Source of the DNA: Seonamhaeicola sp.
GTDB taxonomy: Bacteria; Bacteroidota; Bacteroidia; Flavobacteriales; Flavobacteriaceae
Reading direction: 5' to 3'
DNA length: 64,000 bases
NCBI RefSeq assembly: GCF_028281565.1
Contig: NZ_JANQJQ010000021.1
Span: 62,001 to 126,000, forward strand
Program-made: the position numbers and the translations under genes
Notes under the pieces: generated by a model
Database searches by the model: none
What the model saw: only the letters and a program-made list of their open reading frames with translations
Told to the model about the DNA's origin: nothing
Shown here: one piece after another, positions 41,107-48,184 of the stretch
Layout: each line of letters begins with the position of its first letter
Position numbering within the stretch: position 1 is the first letter of the stretch

Positions 41107-43021
41107 AATTAACATAAAATCTTATCTAAAATTAGTCATAGGGCTTTTTCTATTATCTGCATTGGCGTGTAGTACGTCAGATAACCAATTATCGATTTCC
41201 AAATTATATAACGATAATATGGTAATTCAACGCAATCAACCGATAAGAATTTGGGGAAAGGCTGATGAAGGAGCTAGAGTCAAGGTCCAATTCAATAATG
41301 GTGAATACGAAACTACAGCGGTTAAAGGCAGGTGGTTGGTTGAATTGCCGGAGATGCGGGCCGGCGGACCTTATGAAATGAGTATTAATTCAGGAGGAAA
41401 TAGTATTGCTATCAAAAATATATTAATAGGCGATATATGGGTTTGCTCAGGGCAGTCCAATATGGAGTGGACGGTAAAAGATACAAAAAATGCTGTGATT
41501 GAATTAAGTAAAGCAAATGACACACTAATTCGTCATTTTAAAGTGCCGAGATCAGGTTCAGACAAACCTTCTTCAGAATTGTTAGGGGGGCATTGGGAAG
41601 TTTGTGACACAAGTTCTACCGCAGACTTTACAGCTGTAGGATACTATTTCACCAAAAATTTGCGTAAAGAGGTAGATATTCCTATTGGGCTAATAAATTC
41701 TTCTTGGGGAGGGAGCCGTATAGAATCCTGGATCAATCCGGAGCTCCTAAATTCTGAATTTAGAAGTAAGGAAGAGCAAATAGCTATTGATAGCGCTGAT
41801 ACCAGATTTGGGAATAACTTAAAGAATGTAAAGAAAAGTTTTCCCCAAGTATCCAATAAAGATGCTGGTATTTTCAATGATGAAATAATATGGTCAGACC
41901 CTGATCTTGATACAAAAGATTGGGATGAAATAATAGTGCCGTCGGTATGGGAGAATGCTGGTTTTCACGGGTTAGATGGAGTTGGTTGGTATCGAGCCGA
42001 ATTTGATTTAACCGAAGAAGAAGTTCATGAAACTATTGAGATTGGCCTAGGTAAAATAGATGATTGTGACAGGTCTTTTGTAAACGGAATTGAAATTGGA
42101 GGCTATTGTGACTGGGAATCCCCAAGAATATATAAAGTAGATCCAAAAATTCTTAAAGTTGGGAAAAATAATATAACAGTTAGAGTAGAAGATGGCGGTG
42201 GCGGCGGCGGAATTGCCGGAGAGGAAGCTATGCTGTATATAAAAACTTCAAAACAAACCATTTCATTGGCAGGTAAATGGAAGTTTAGGGTTGGAGCCAT
42301 TGTAAATATGTCTTTTGCAGGAATGTATAACAAAATGGTTCATCCTTTAACTAAATTTCCAATAAAGGGAGTGCTCTGGTATCAAGGAGAATCAAATGCC
42401 AATACAATTGATGAAGCCTCTGAATATGAACATCTTTTTACGGAGTTAATAAATAATTGGAGATACCAATGGCATCAAGGAGATTTCCCTTTTATTTTTG
42501 TTCAATTGGCGAGTTTTGGAGATACTGGAGTTACACCAAATAATTGGGCAATACTTCGCGATTCTCAGTCAAAGGCCCTAAAACTAAAAAATGTAGGACA
42601 GGCTATTGCCATTGATCTAGGTGAAGAACATGACATTCACCCAAAAAACAAACAAGATGTTGGTTTAAGACTATCATTGGCGGCACAAAAGATTGCATAT
42701 GGTCAAAACATTCTTTTTTCTGGACCAATTTATAAATCCCGTACTGTTCAGGGAAACAAAATAATAGTTGAGTTCAGCAATATTGGTTCAGGGTTAATAG
42801 CAAAAAACAGTAAAGACAATCAGTTAAATGAATTTGAGATTGCAAGGGGAGATAACGTTTTTCTTCCAGCTAAAACCGTAATCAAGGGTAACAGTGTGGT
42901 TGTGTGGAATGATATTATAAAAAAACCAAAATATGTTAGGTATGCTTGGTCCGATTACCCTGGAACAGTCAACTTTTATAACAAAGAAGGGTTGCCCGCT
43001 TCACCTTTTAAGACAAATTAA
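41096..43021 (+). CDS. SGNH-type acetylesterase (sialate O-acetylesterase family) with inserted beta domain
   Basis: Carbohydrate esterase that removes acetyl groups from sugars. The 641 residues have a lipoprotein-like signal (ALACS), an Ig-like beta domain (about 30-110), the nucleophile Ser121 in SGQSNMEW, a conserved WYQGESNA block, and the catalytic D513-x-H515 in EEHDIHPKN. Between the Ser and the WYQGES block lies an inserted jelly-roll like the sugar-binding domain of GH2 enzymes (about 260-385, with WYRAEFDL and a run of six Gly). That layout is known for longer members of this family. Named for family only: the true substrate is more likely a plant or algal glycan than sialic acid. 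Confidence 0.88.
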   Translation: MKDKINIKSYLKLVIGLFLLSALACSTSDNQLSISKLYNDNMVIQRNQPIRIWGKADEGARVKVQFNNGEYETTAVKGRWLVELPEMRAGGPYEMSINSGGNSIAIKNILIGDIWVCSGQSNMEWTVKDTKNAVIELSKANDTLIRHFKVPRSGSDKPSSELLGGHWEVCDTSSTADFTAVGYYFTKNLRKEVDIPIGLINSSWGGSRIESWINPELLNSEFRSKEEQIAIDSADTRFGNNLKNVKKSFPQVSNKDAGIFNDEIIWSDPDLDTKDWDEIIVPSVWENAGFHGLDGVGWYRAEFDLTEEEVHETIEIGLGKIDDCDRSFVNGIEIGGYCDWESPRIYKVDPKILKVGKNNITVRVEDGGGGGGIAGEEAMLYIKTSKQTISLAGKWKFRVGAIVNMSFAGMYNKMVHPLTKFPIKGVLWYQGESNANTIDEASEYEHLFTELINNWRYQWHQGDFPFIFVQLASFGDTGVTPNNWAILRDSQSKALKLKNVGQAIAIDLGEEHDIHPKNKQDVGLRLSLAAQKIAYGQNILFSGPIYKSRTVQGNKIIVEFSNIGSGLIAKNSKDNQLNEFEIARGDNVFLPAKTVIKGNSVVVWNDIIKKPKYVRYAWSDYPGTVNFYNKEGLPASPFKTN

Positions 43022-43067
43022 TAGTTGTTTTTACAGTGTTTATGCATTGTTTAGTTTTAGTTTAATG

Positions 43068-43096
43068 AAAGCGGAGAACACTGCTCTCCGCTTTTT
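43068..43096 (+). terminator. Intrinsic terminator after the esterase gene
   Basis: AAAGCGGAGA and TCTCCGCTTT pair perfectly over 10 bp with a 7-nt loop, and a T-run follows. It closes the second SusCD operon 47 bp after its last stop. Confidence 0.85.
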
Positions 43097-43219
43097 AAAA
43101 ATGAATTACTACTACATAAAAACCATTAAATGAAATTAGCAATATTGGAAATGGTAATGGAACATTAAAGATACCCCTGTCGTAACAACTCCTTTAAAAC
43201 TCCGGTATATGTTTCGAAT

Positions 43220-44071
43220 TTAGAAAACCCTTACTATATTGAATCCAAAAAATACATCACCATGTTCCCAATCGCCTTCGGCATTACTTATAAACCCCGG
43301 TTCATTTGTCGATTGTGCATTCGAAAACAACAATTGAAACACATGACCACCGGTTTCAATATCTATTCCCAAAGTTAACGGGTTATTATAAATAGAATTT
43401 TCATACCGATTCAGGTGATAAACATAATCGGCGTTCAAAGATGTACGTTTACTAAGCTTCATCCGGCCGCCTATACCCAACGCATATTGGTTGTGTTTTT
43501 GCTCAGGTTCTAACACCAGATTTTGCCGTATATAGGTAGGGGCTAGCTCTAATGATAGGTTTTTGTTCATACTTCTGGAAATCAGAAGTTGTGTTGTGTA
43601 GCTCATTCTATCTCCAAACCGTAATAGCGGATATCGATCTTTTCGCAATTCTGAATTGATATAAATGGCATTGTAACTAACCACATTGAACGGCATGTTT
43701 TCGGATTGGGAGAACAATTTGAGTTTTGCGGAAGTGGCATACGTTTTTCGTAAAGACTCTCGGCTAATACCCAACTGAATGCCGTCAAAACACCCGTAGA
43801 CCAGTTGGATCTTAGTGTTCGCATTATCAAAGCCAAAAAAAGTGGATAATCCGTCTTTAAGCGTTCCAAAACGGTGCGATACGTACATGTAAAGGTCGCC
43901 TTTGGCCGCTACTTTGGTCGATTGCAGGTTCCCGATCTTCATGGCCTTAAAAGCGGGCTGTTGAAAATGTTCAACCTGAGTTTCGTTTTCTAATGTATCT
44001 AACAGATCGTCTTGTGCATAAGAGGGACTGGATAAAATGGTGACTAAAGTTAATAGGAAAATGGGTTTCAT
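43220..44071 (-). CDS. DUF5777-family outer-membrane beta-barrel protein
   Basis: A 283-residue protein with a signal peptide (SPSYAQDD, about residues 1-20). The body is built of amphipathic beta strands typical of a small outer-membrane barrel: KGDLYMYVSHRFGTLKDG, GIQLGISRESLRKTYATS, FGDRMSYTTQLLISRSMN. I match it to DUF5777, a family of unknown function. It is the last gene of a six-gene minus-strand operon, 6 bp after the OB-fold gene. Its place behind a cytochrome and a YceI protein suggests a role in moving or placing a small molecule or electron carrier at the outer membrane, but that is inference. Confidence 0.8.
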   Translation of the reverse strand: MKPIFLLTLVTILSSPSYAQDDLLDTLENETQVEHFQQPAFKAMKIGNLQSTKVAAKGDLYMYVSHRFGTLKDGLSTFFGFDNANTKIQLVYGCFDGIQLGISRESLRKTYATSAKLKLFSQSENMPFNVVSYNAIYINSELRKDRYPLLRFGDRMSYTTQLLISRSMNKNLSLELAPTYIRQNLVLEPEQKHNQYALGIGGRMKLSKRTSLNADYVYHLNRYENSIYNNPLTLGIDIETGGHVFQLLFSNAQSTNEPGFISNAEGDWEHGDVFFGFNIVRVF

Positions 44072-44077
44072 GTGTGT

Positions 44078-44476
44078 TTAATTTTCATGGATGGTTTGAT
44101 CGAGTTTTAGTTCTTCAAGCAGGTCGTCGTAACCGATCACTCTGCCTTTAATTGTGGCCGGTGCATTTATTTGCAGGCCGGAAGGAGGACTCTTGCTGTC
44201 CGTTTGGCAGTATACCATGTTGTCTAAGGTAAAACCGGAGGCATCCATTGCAGTAACCGTACCGGACAACCGTACCACAGCATTTAGCCAAGGGGTAACA
44301 TCTTTATGGACTTCGTCCAGTAACTCCTGGGGTGTACCGGAATACTTTACTGTACGCTCCGCAACGGTTTTATGGGGTTTGTAAATATGCTTAATCACAA
44401 CCAGAACGGTAAGTGTCAAAAGCCCTGTACATAGGAATATAATCAGGTAACGTTTCTTATTTTTTAACCAACTCAT
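44078..44476 (-). CDS. Membrane-anchored OB-fold protein (tRNA_anti-like)
   Basis: A 132-residue protein with one N-terminal membrane helix (about 10-30, YLIIFLCTGLLTLTVLVVI) and an extracytoplasmic OB-fold domain (about 55-130). The signature is WLNAVVRLSGTVTAMDASGF then TIKGRVIGYDDLLEELKLDQ. Proteins of this type are annotated as tRNA_anti-like, but with an export helix it is unlikely to touch tRNA; haem or small-ligand handling, as for CcmE-like OB folds, is a better guess. It overlaps the YceI gene by 20 bp, indicating coupled translation. Confidence 0.78.
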   Translation of the reverse strand: MSWLKNKKRYLIIFLCTGLLTLTVLVVIKHIYKPHKTVAERTVKYSGTPQELLDEVHKDVTPWLNAVVRLSGTVTAMDASGFTLDNMVYCQTDSKSPPSGLQINAPATIKGRVIGYDDLLEELKLDQTIHEN

Positions 44477-45002
44477 AGTGTAGTTTTATATGTATTTGTT
44501 CAGCTATTTTTTTCCGTACTATTTTGGGAATGTCTATGCCAAAGTCTTGTGGCAATACAGTAAATGCACCTTTTAAAACAAGGACATCCCCCAAACGTTT
44601 AACCTTTGCATTTGTTTCAATGGTTTTATCGATACCCCTGATGTTCAGCACACCTTTTAATTTAAATGTTTGGACCTTTTCAGTGAGGGAAGTACTGTCA
44701 AAATCCAAAAGCCTGCCTTTAAATGTGGCCTTTGGAAACGTGTCTGAATCCATATAATTTTCATGGAAATGCTCCTGCATCAATGCGATATCGAAACGAA
44801 ATGCATGTATAAAGAGCAGGGCAGCTATGGTACCGTTTTCAGAATTCAGTAAAACGGTGGTGCTTTCGTTAACCGCTTCAACAGGTTCGAAAGCTTCAAC
44901 AGAGCCCTTAAAATCTGTTAGGCCGGATTTGGTAATATATTTTTGAGCCTGTATGTGTGTAACGCACACAAAGAGCAGAAGTATGATGCTATTTTTTATC
45001 AT
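44457..45002 (-). CDS. YceI-family periplasmic lipid-binding protein
   Basis: A 181-residue secreted lipocalin-like protein. It has a signal peptide (CVTHIQAQKY, about residues 1-19) and a YceI domain: FKGSVEAFEPVEAVN, FDIALMQEHFHENYMDSDTF, ATFKGRL, LNIRGIDKTIE and PQDFGIDIPKIV. YceI proteins bind isoprenoid chains such as polyprenols or quinones. Sitting between a cytochrome c gene (11 bp upstream) and an OB-fold gene (overlapping), it could carry a quinone-like molecule for a redox reaction. Confidence 0.92.
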   Translation of the reverse strand: MIKNSIILLLFVCVTHIQAQKYITKSGLTDFKGSVEAFEPVEAVNESTTVLLNSENGTIAALLFIHAFRFDIALMQEHFHENYMDSDTFPKATFKGRLLDFDSTSLTEKVQTFKLKGVLNIRGIDKTIETNAKVKRLGDVLVLKGAFTVLPQDFGIDIPKIVRKKIAEQIHIKLHYELVKK

Positions 45003-45013
45003 TTTAAAGAGTA

Positions 45014-45379
45014 TTAATTTTCAGGAAAGCCGTCTTTGGCCCATTTATCTACAAGTTGCCTGATTTTAGGGCTAAGAATACCACTTGGAGGCATAGGGTT
45101 TATGGCATCATTCATACGGTCAATAAGGACGCCATTTTCTGCCGTAAGGCGAACATTTTGGAAGTTAGACAGGTCTAAATTAGCATTAGGTGCAGGCCCG
45201 GAATGGCAGGTAATACAGTTATTGGTCATGATGGATTGTATGTCTGATTGGTAGGTCACTACCCTGGTAATCACGGGTAAATCATCAACAGTACCCTCAT
45301 CAATAATTGCTGTGGTACAGCTTATGGTACATATTGATAACACCCCTTTTAGGAGCCATTTTTTAAGTGGTGTTTGCAT
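45014..45379 (-). CDS. Monohaem cytochrome c lipoprotein
   Basis: Small electron-transfer protein with one haem site, CITCH, and a likely Met ligand in NAINPMPPSG about 36 residues later. The start is placed at 45379 (MQTPLKKWLLKGVL, then TISC as a lipobox), which leaves a 4-bp gap to the previous gene; a start six codons upstream would overlap it. The haem region resembles the single-haem modules fused to larger enzymes in Bacteroidota. It lies in the operon with YceI, which supports a redox role. Confidence 0.88.
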   Translation of the reverse strand: MQTPLKKWLLKGVLSICTISCTTAIIDEGTVDDLPVITRVVTYQSDIQSIMTNNCITCHSGPAPNANLDLSNFQNVRLTAENGVLIDRMNDAINPMPPSGILSPKIRQLVDKWAKDGFPEN

Positions 45380-45383
45380 GGTA

Positions 45384-46541
45384 TTAGTTTTGGACATTAA
45401 TATTTTCTATGGTGATCTCTTCCTGGCCTTCAGGAGGCAGTATGACCATTTGCTTTCTATGGGTTATGTCACCTTCTGTAGGGGCGTTGTCGTTGTTCAT
45501 ATCGGCAACCACCGTTACATAATATGTTCCGGGATGCAAATAGGTGAACAAAAACTCATTTTCACCGGTAGTTAGGGAGGGAAATTGCAAAAAGGTGTTA
45601 AAGGCTTCAGAATCATCAACTAAGTAACCAAAATCATCTGTAATAGCATCTTTGGAAAGATATACAAGTAGCGACTGGTTTGGCGGTATGTTGTTGCCCC
45701 TGTTAATTTTGACAAGTAAATACCCTAATCTTGGTTGATCGATAATTGTAAAGGGGTCTCCCGATTCTTCAGCTAATGAAAAAACATCATTGTTATTCTG
45801 CCTGGCTAAAAAGGTAGCAGAATTGGCTTTTGTAATCCCGTCTTTTACATAAAGATAATCTGGGTCAAACCCGGCGGCAAAGTCGGTTTCTACTATATTC
45901 TGAGGAAATCCGGTGGCCACTTTAGCTTCCTGCGCCAATTCCGGGTGCATTTTTACACCCTTAAAGGTCATATGCCTGTTTGGAATACGGTCGCCCAGGT
46001 TGCTGGTATAGGAGTTAAAATACAAACTGTCTGTTGCTTTGGGAAACCTTAGCTCCATATACATGATATCATCACCGCCTATGGCGTCAACCAGTCGGTA
46101 GTAATTACCGTCTGCCCGGTTTTCAGCTTTATCCATTACAAAATAACTTGTTCTGTAAATACCGTTCAGTACACCACCATTACGAGCCATAATGGTTCTT
46201 TTACCCTTGTAGTTTGAAACGAAAAAGGAGGTTAATAGATTTCCTGCCGAACCATTCTCATGGATTCCAAAAATGTGAGAAGGCGATATGGCCCGATAGT
46301 CCCAACCAAACCAGGGATATTCGGTAGTAATCACCAAATTCGTTCCCACCCAATGCCCCTGCATTTTTTCCAAAAACTCAAAACCCTTTTGATTGATGTC
46401 AATCGGATTTACATCAGTTACTGTTCCGGGGTCGGATGGATCGGCAGGCTTGGTTCCTGCTATATTTCTAATCTCATCGGTTGTACAGGAAAACGAGATA
46501 GACGCTATAATTAAGAGTGTTATAAAGAATTGATTTTTCAT
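45384..46541 (-). CDS. Lipoprotein of unknown function
   Basis: A 385-residue lipoprotein (SFSC, Cys19). After a short linker comes a domain starting with FEFLEKMQGHWVGTN and YPWFGWDYRAISPSHIFGIHENG. This looks like a lipocalin or fatty-acid-binding-like barrel, similar in style to proteins annotated as DUF1579 or THAP4-like, but I cannot assign it. The last 100 residues are beta-rich, with a carboxypeptidase-like strand pattern (LFTYLHPGTYYVTVVADMNND) that may be an Ig-like module. It is the second gene of the operon, 12 bp after the first. Confidence 0.7.
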   Translation of the reverse strand: MKNQFFITLLIIASISFSCTTDEIRNIAGTKPADPSDPGTVTDVNPIDINQKGFEFLEKMQGHWVGTNLVITTEYPWFGWDYRAISPSHIFGIHENGSAGNLLTSFFVSNYKGKRTIMARNGGVLNGIYRTSYFVMDKAENRADGNYYRLVDAIGGDDIMYMELRFPKATDSLYFNSYTSNLGDRIPNRHMTFKGVKMHPELAQEAKVATGFPQNIVETDFAAGFDPDYLYVKDGITKANSATFLARQNNNDVFSLAEESGDPFTIIDQPRLGYLLVKINRGNNIPPNQSLLVYLSKDAITDDFGYLVDDSEAFNTFLQFPSLTTGENEFLFTYLHPGTYYVTVVADMNNDNAPTEGDITHRKQMVILPPEGQEEITIENINVQN

Positions 46542-46553
46542 TAGTAGGTTTTT

Positions 46554-46940
46554 TTATTTGTTTATTCTTTTCCATGTTTCTTTTAATGGCCGATGCATGA
46601 TATAGGTAGTAACTTCAATAGTGTCTTTATGGATTATTCTGATACTACTGTTTTTGTTAGTATCTTTAATGGTTGCTCCGGAAATAGCATCTACGTAAAG
46701 GGCTCCCTTTGGTTTTAAATTTTCGAAAACATAATATGATTTGTGTTCTGACTCTTTATAAATGCTGGTACCATCATTATAATAGAGCACCTTTGCTTTT
46801 ACAGAATCATTTTCGTTAAGGATCAAATAGGTTGCTTTGTAATGATTACTCTTAACATTCCAGGTGCCATAGAGGTTTTTAATGCCATTGGAGCAGGAAG
46901 ACATACTAAATAAAATAATAATATATGCTATGCGTTTCAT
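46554..46940 (-). CDS. Small lipoprotein, lipocalin or DUF2147-like
   Basis: First gene of the operon. I start it at 46940 (MKRIAYIIILF, lipobox SSC at Cys16); an in-frame ATG three codons upstream is also possible. The mature part is about 110 residues of beta strands (LYGTWNVKSNHYKATYLILN, then VYVDAISGA-like turns and a C-terminal TWKRINK). The GTW start suggests a lipocalin or DUF2147-like fold. No function can be given. An FNR/CRP-like palindrome lies 34 bp upstream. Confidence 0.7.
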   Translation of the reverse strand: MKRIAYIIILFSMSSCSNGIKNLYGTWNVKSNHYKATYLILNENDSVKAKVLYYNDGTSIYKESEHKSYYVFENLKPKGALYVDAISGATIKDTNKNSSIRIIHKDTIEVTTYIMHRPLKETWKRINK

Positions 46941-46974
46941 GTGCCCCAAAATTAGAGGGAGCCCTGTTAAAGAT

Positions 46975-46992
46975 TTTTGACATAGGTCAAAA
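46975..46992 (-). promoter_or_regulatory. FNR/CRP-family palindrome upstream of the cytochrome/YceI operon
   Basis: TTTTGAC-ATAG-GTCAAAA, perfect 7-bp arms with a 4-bp centre, 34 bp upstream of the first start of the operon. TTGAC-n4-GTCAA has the size and symmetry of FNR/DNR-type sites that respond to oxygen or nitric oxide. No other feature competes for this spacer. Confidence 0.6.
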
Positions 46993-47267
46993 TCGTATCA
47001 GAATGTATTGTTATGTAATAAGGGTCATTGTTGATAACGTCAATATTTTTTGAGTAATTATTGCCTAGTGTGATGATCTGGTTTAGGTTTTAAATTTTAA
47101 GCTATTACGATATTTATAGCATATATGAGAAATGGAAAACTGCATTAACACTGATCCTAATGGCTTTTACTATTTAGCTTGATTTGACAGAAGGTTTGAA
47201 TGTTTTATTTCCTCATATTTAGCGCTTTAAAACGTTTTGATTTATGGGTTTTTTATAGGATGTGTTA

Positions 47268-47289
47268 TTTTGTAACCCTTTTGTAACCC
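47268..47289 (+). promoter_or_regulatory. Direct-repeat operator, site 1
   Basis: Two identical 11-bp copies of TTTTGTAACCC head to tail, one helical turn apart. Sites 2 and 3 share the pattern. It lies in the 1235-bp spacer 46950-48184 upstream of the TPR/LuxR regulator. Confidence 0.6.
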
Positions 47290-47402
47290 AAGTAAAAACA
47301 TTGTGATTTTCGATAAAAAGTAGACATTTAAATCGTTTTTTATGTTTTATTAAAAATTCTCTTATACCCTTAAAAAACTAGTGTTCTATTTTGTAAAGCT
47401 CG

Positions 47403-47424
47403 TTTTGTTACCCTTTTGTCATCC
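47403..47424 (+). promoter_or_regulatory. Direct-repeat operator, site 2
   Basis: TTTTGTTACCC then TTTTGTCATCC, the same 11-bp direct-repeat layout as site 1. It ends 7 bp before the TTTTG box of the promoter at 47432, a fitting place for an activator. Confidence 0.62.
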
Positions 47425-47431
47425 TTAAACC

Positions 47432-47465
47432 TTTTGTTTCTTATTACGGTCTGTCTTTACATTTG
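47432..47465 (+). promoter_or_regulatory. Bacteroidota-type promoter
   Basis: TTTTG, a 21-bp spacer, then TACATTTG, a full match to the TAnnTTTG -7 box with a TTG -33 box. It should start transcription near 47472 and read through the leader ORF and hairpin array toward the TPR/LuxR gene at 48185. Confidence 0.65.
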
Positions 47466-47508
47466 TTAATGAATTTAAATTCTGCGTAAAAGCATAAATG
47501 AAAAAATC

Positions 47509-47592
47509 ATGAAGAATAAAAAGTTAGAGCTTTTATTATTTCTGTTGTATCTGTCCGGTGCTATATGTATAAGTCTGTTAATATATGTATAA
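47509..47592 (+). CDS. Possible 27-residue hydrophobic leader peptide
   Basis: Short reading frame encoding MKNKKLELLLFLLYLSGAIC then ISLLIYV, with a Lys-rich start and a hydrophobic run like a signal or membrane helix. It begins about 37 bp after the predicted transcript start from the promoter at 47432. Its 3' part lies in the tandem 20-bp repeat. It could be a leader peptide, a toxin-like micro-protein or the remnant of a signal peptide. Only its position and composition support it. Confidence 0.3.
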   Translation: MKNKKLELLLFLLYLSGAICISLLIYV

Positions 47593-47602
47593 GTCGGTCA
47601 AT
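47563..47602 (+). repeat. Tandem 20-bp direct repeat
   Basis: ATATGTATAAGTCTGTTAAT followed at once by a copy with two base changes. It spans the stop codon of the possible leader peptide. Confidence 0.6.
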
Positions 47603-47718
47603 AGTTAAACGAGATGATTTGAACGCATTGCTTTTATGTTGAGTATAATAATAAACAAAAGAATATTTAAATAATAAAGAGGTTTTAACATATGTCCTTT
47701 TATAGACCTTTTAATAGC

Positions 47719-47755
47719 AGTACCCCGGGCTGGAAAGGGTTCTCCGGGGTATTTT
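47719..47755 (+). ncRNA. Terminator-like RNA hairpin, unit A
   Basis: TACCCCGG and CCGGGGTA form a perfect 8-bp stem extended by weaker pairs, with the tail GGGGTATTTTAA. First of three similar hairpins spaced about 130-140 bp apart in a stretch with no gene. Confidence 0.5.
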
Positions 47756-47797
47756 AAGGATGGAGATATAACATGAAAACACTATAATTTCAAAGAC

Positions 47798-47892
47798 ATT
47801 AGCACTAGTAGGTTGGATAGCGCTAATATTAGTCCTTGGCTTGGACTTTATTTATAAAATACCTCGGGGAAGTGAGAGAGTCCCGGGGTATT
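47798..47892 (+). ncRNA. Structured RNA unit B (three hairpins)
   Basis: Contains ATTAGCAC paired with GCGCTAAT (47798-47827), then AGTCC paired with GGACT (47831-47847). AATACCTCGGGG paired with TCCCGGGGTATT comes last (47858-47892, two G-T pairs), with the tail GGGGTATTTAA. The first and third hairpins recur in unit C. Confidence 0.5.
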
Positions 47893-47939
47893 TAAAATAT
47901 CATGGACAACGTCTTATTTAAGAAAAATATTTCAAGAGT

Positions 47940-48017
47940 ATTAGTGCGTTTAGTTTGGGAACTTAGTCAGCGCTAATTTTTTTAGTATGCCCCAAGTTTA
48001 AAAGAGGCTTGGGGTAT
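47940..48017 (+). ncRNA. Structured RNA unit C (two hairpins)
   Basis: Contains ATTAGTGC paired with GCGCTAAT (47940-47977), then ATGCCCCAAG paired with CTTGGGGTAT (47987-48017), with the tail GGGGTATTTAA. Stem sequences differ from unit B but pairing is kept, and the flank before it (ATTTCAA then TATTAG) also resembles unit B. Confidence 0.5.
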
Positions 48018-48184
48018 TTAAAAGACTACTGAGGGATTGTATACTCATCAAAAATGGGTGTCGCAAAAGTGAAAAGCTTCAGGGATGATTGATCGAAAAG
48101 ATATGAAGTACCTCCAAAAAATGAATGCTTAGAAAGATTTAAAGAGAAAATACTTTTTAGTAAATTCCACACAAAGTTTTAAAT

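Noticed and set aside
42933..43133. Open frame running past the esterase stop in another frame
   Set aside because: It overlaps the esterase end and the terminator at 43068-43096 and has no coding features.
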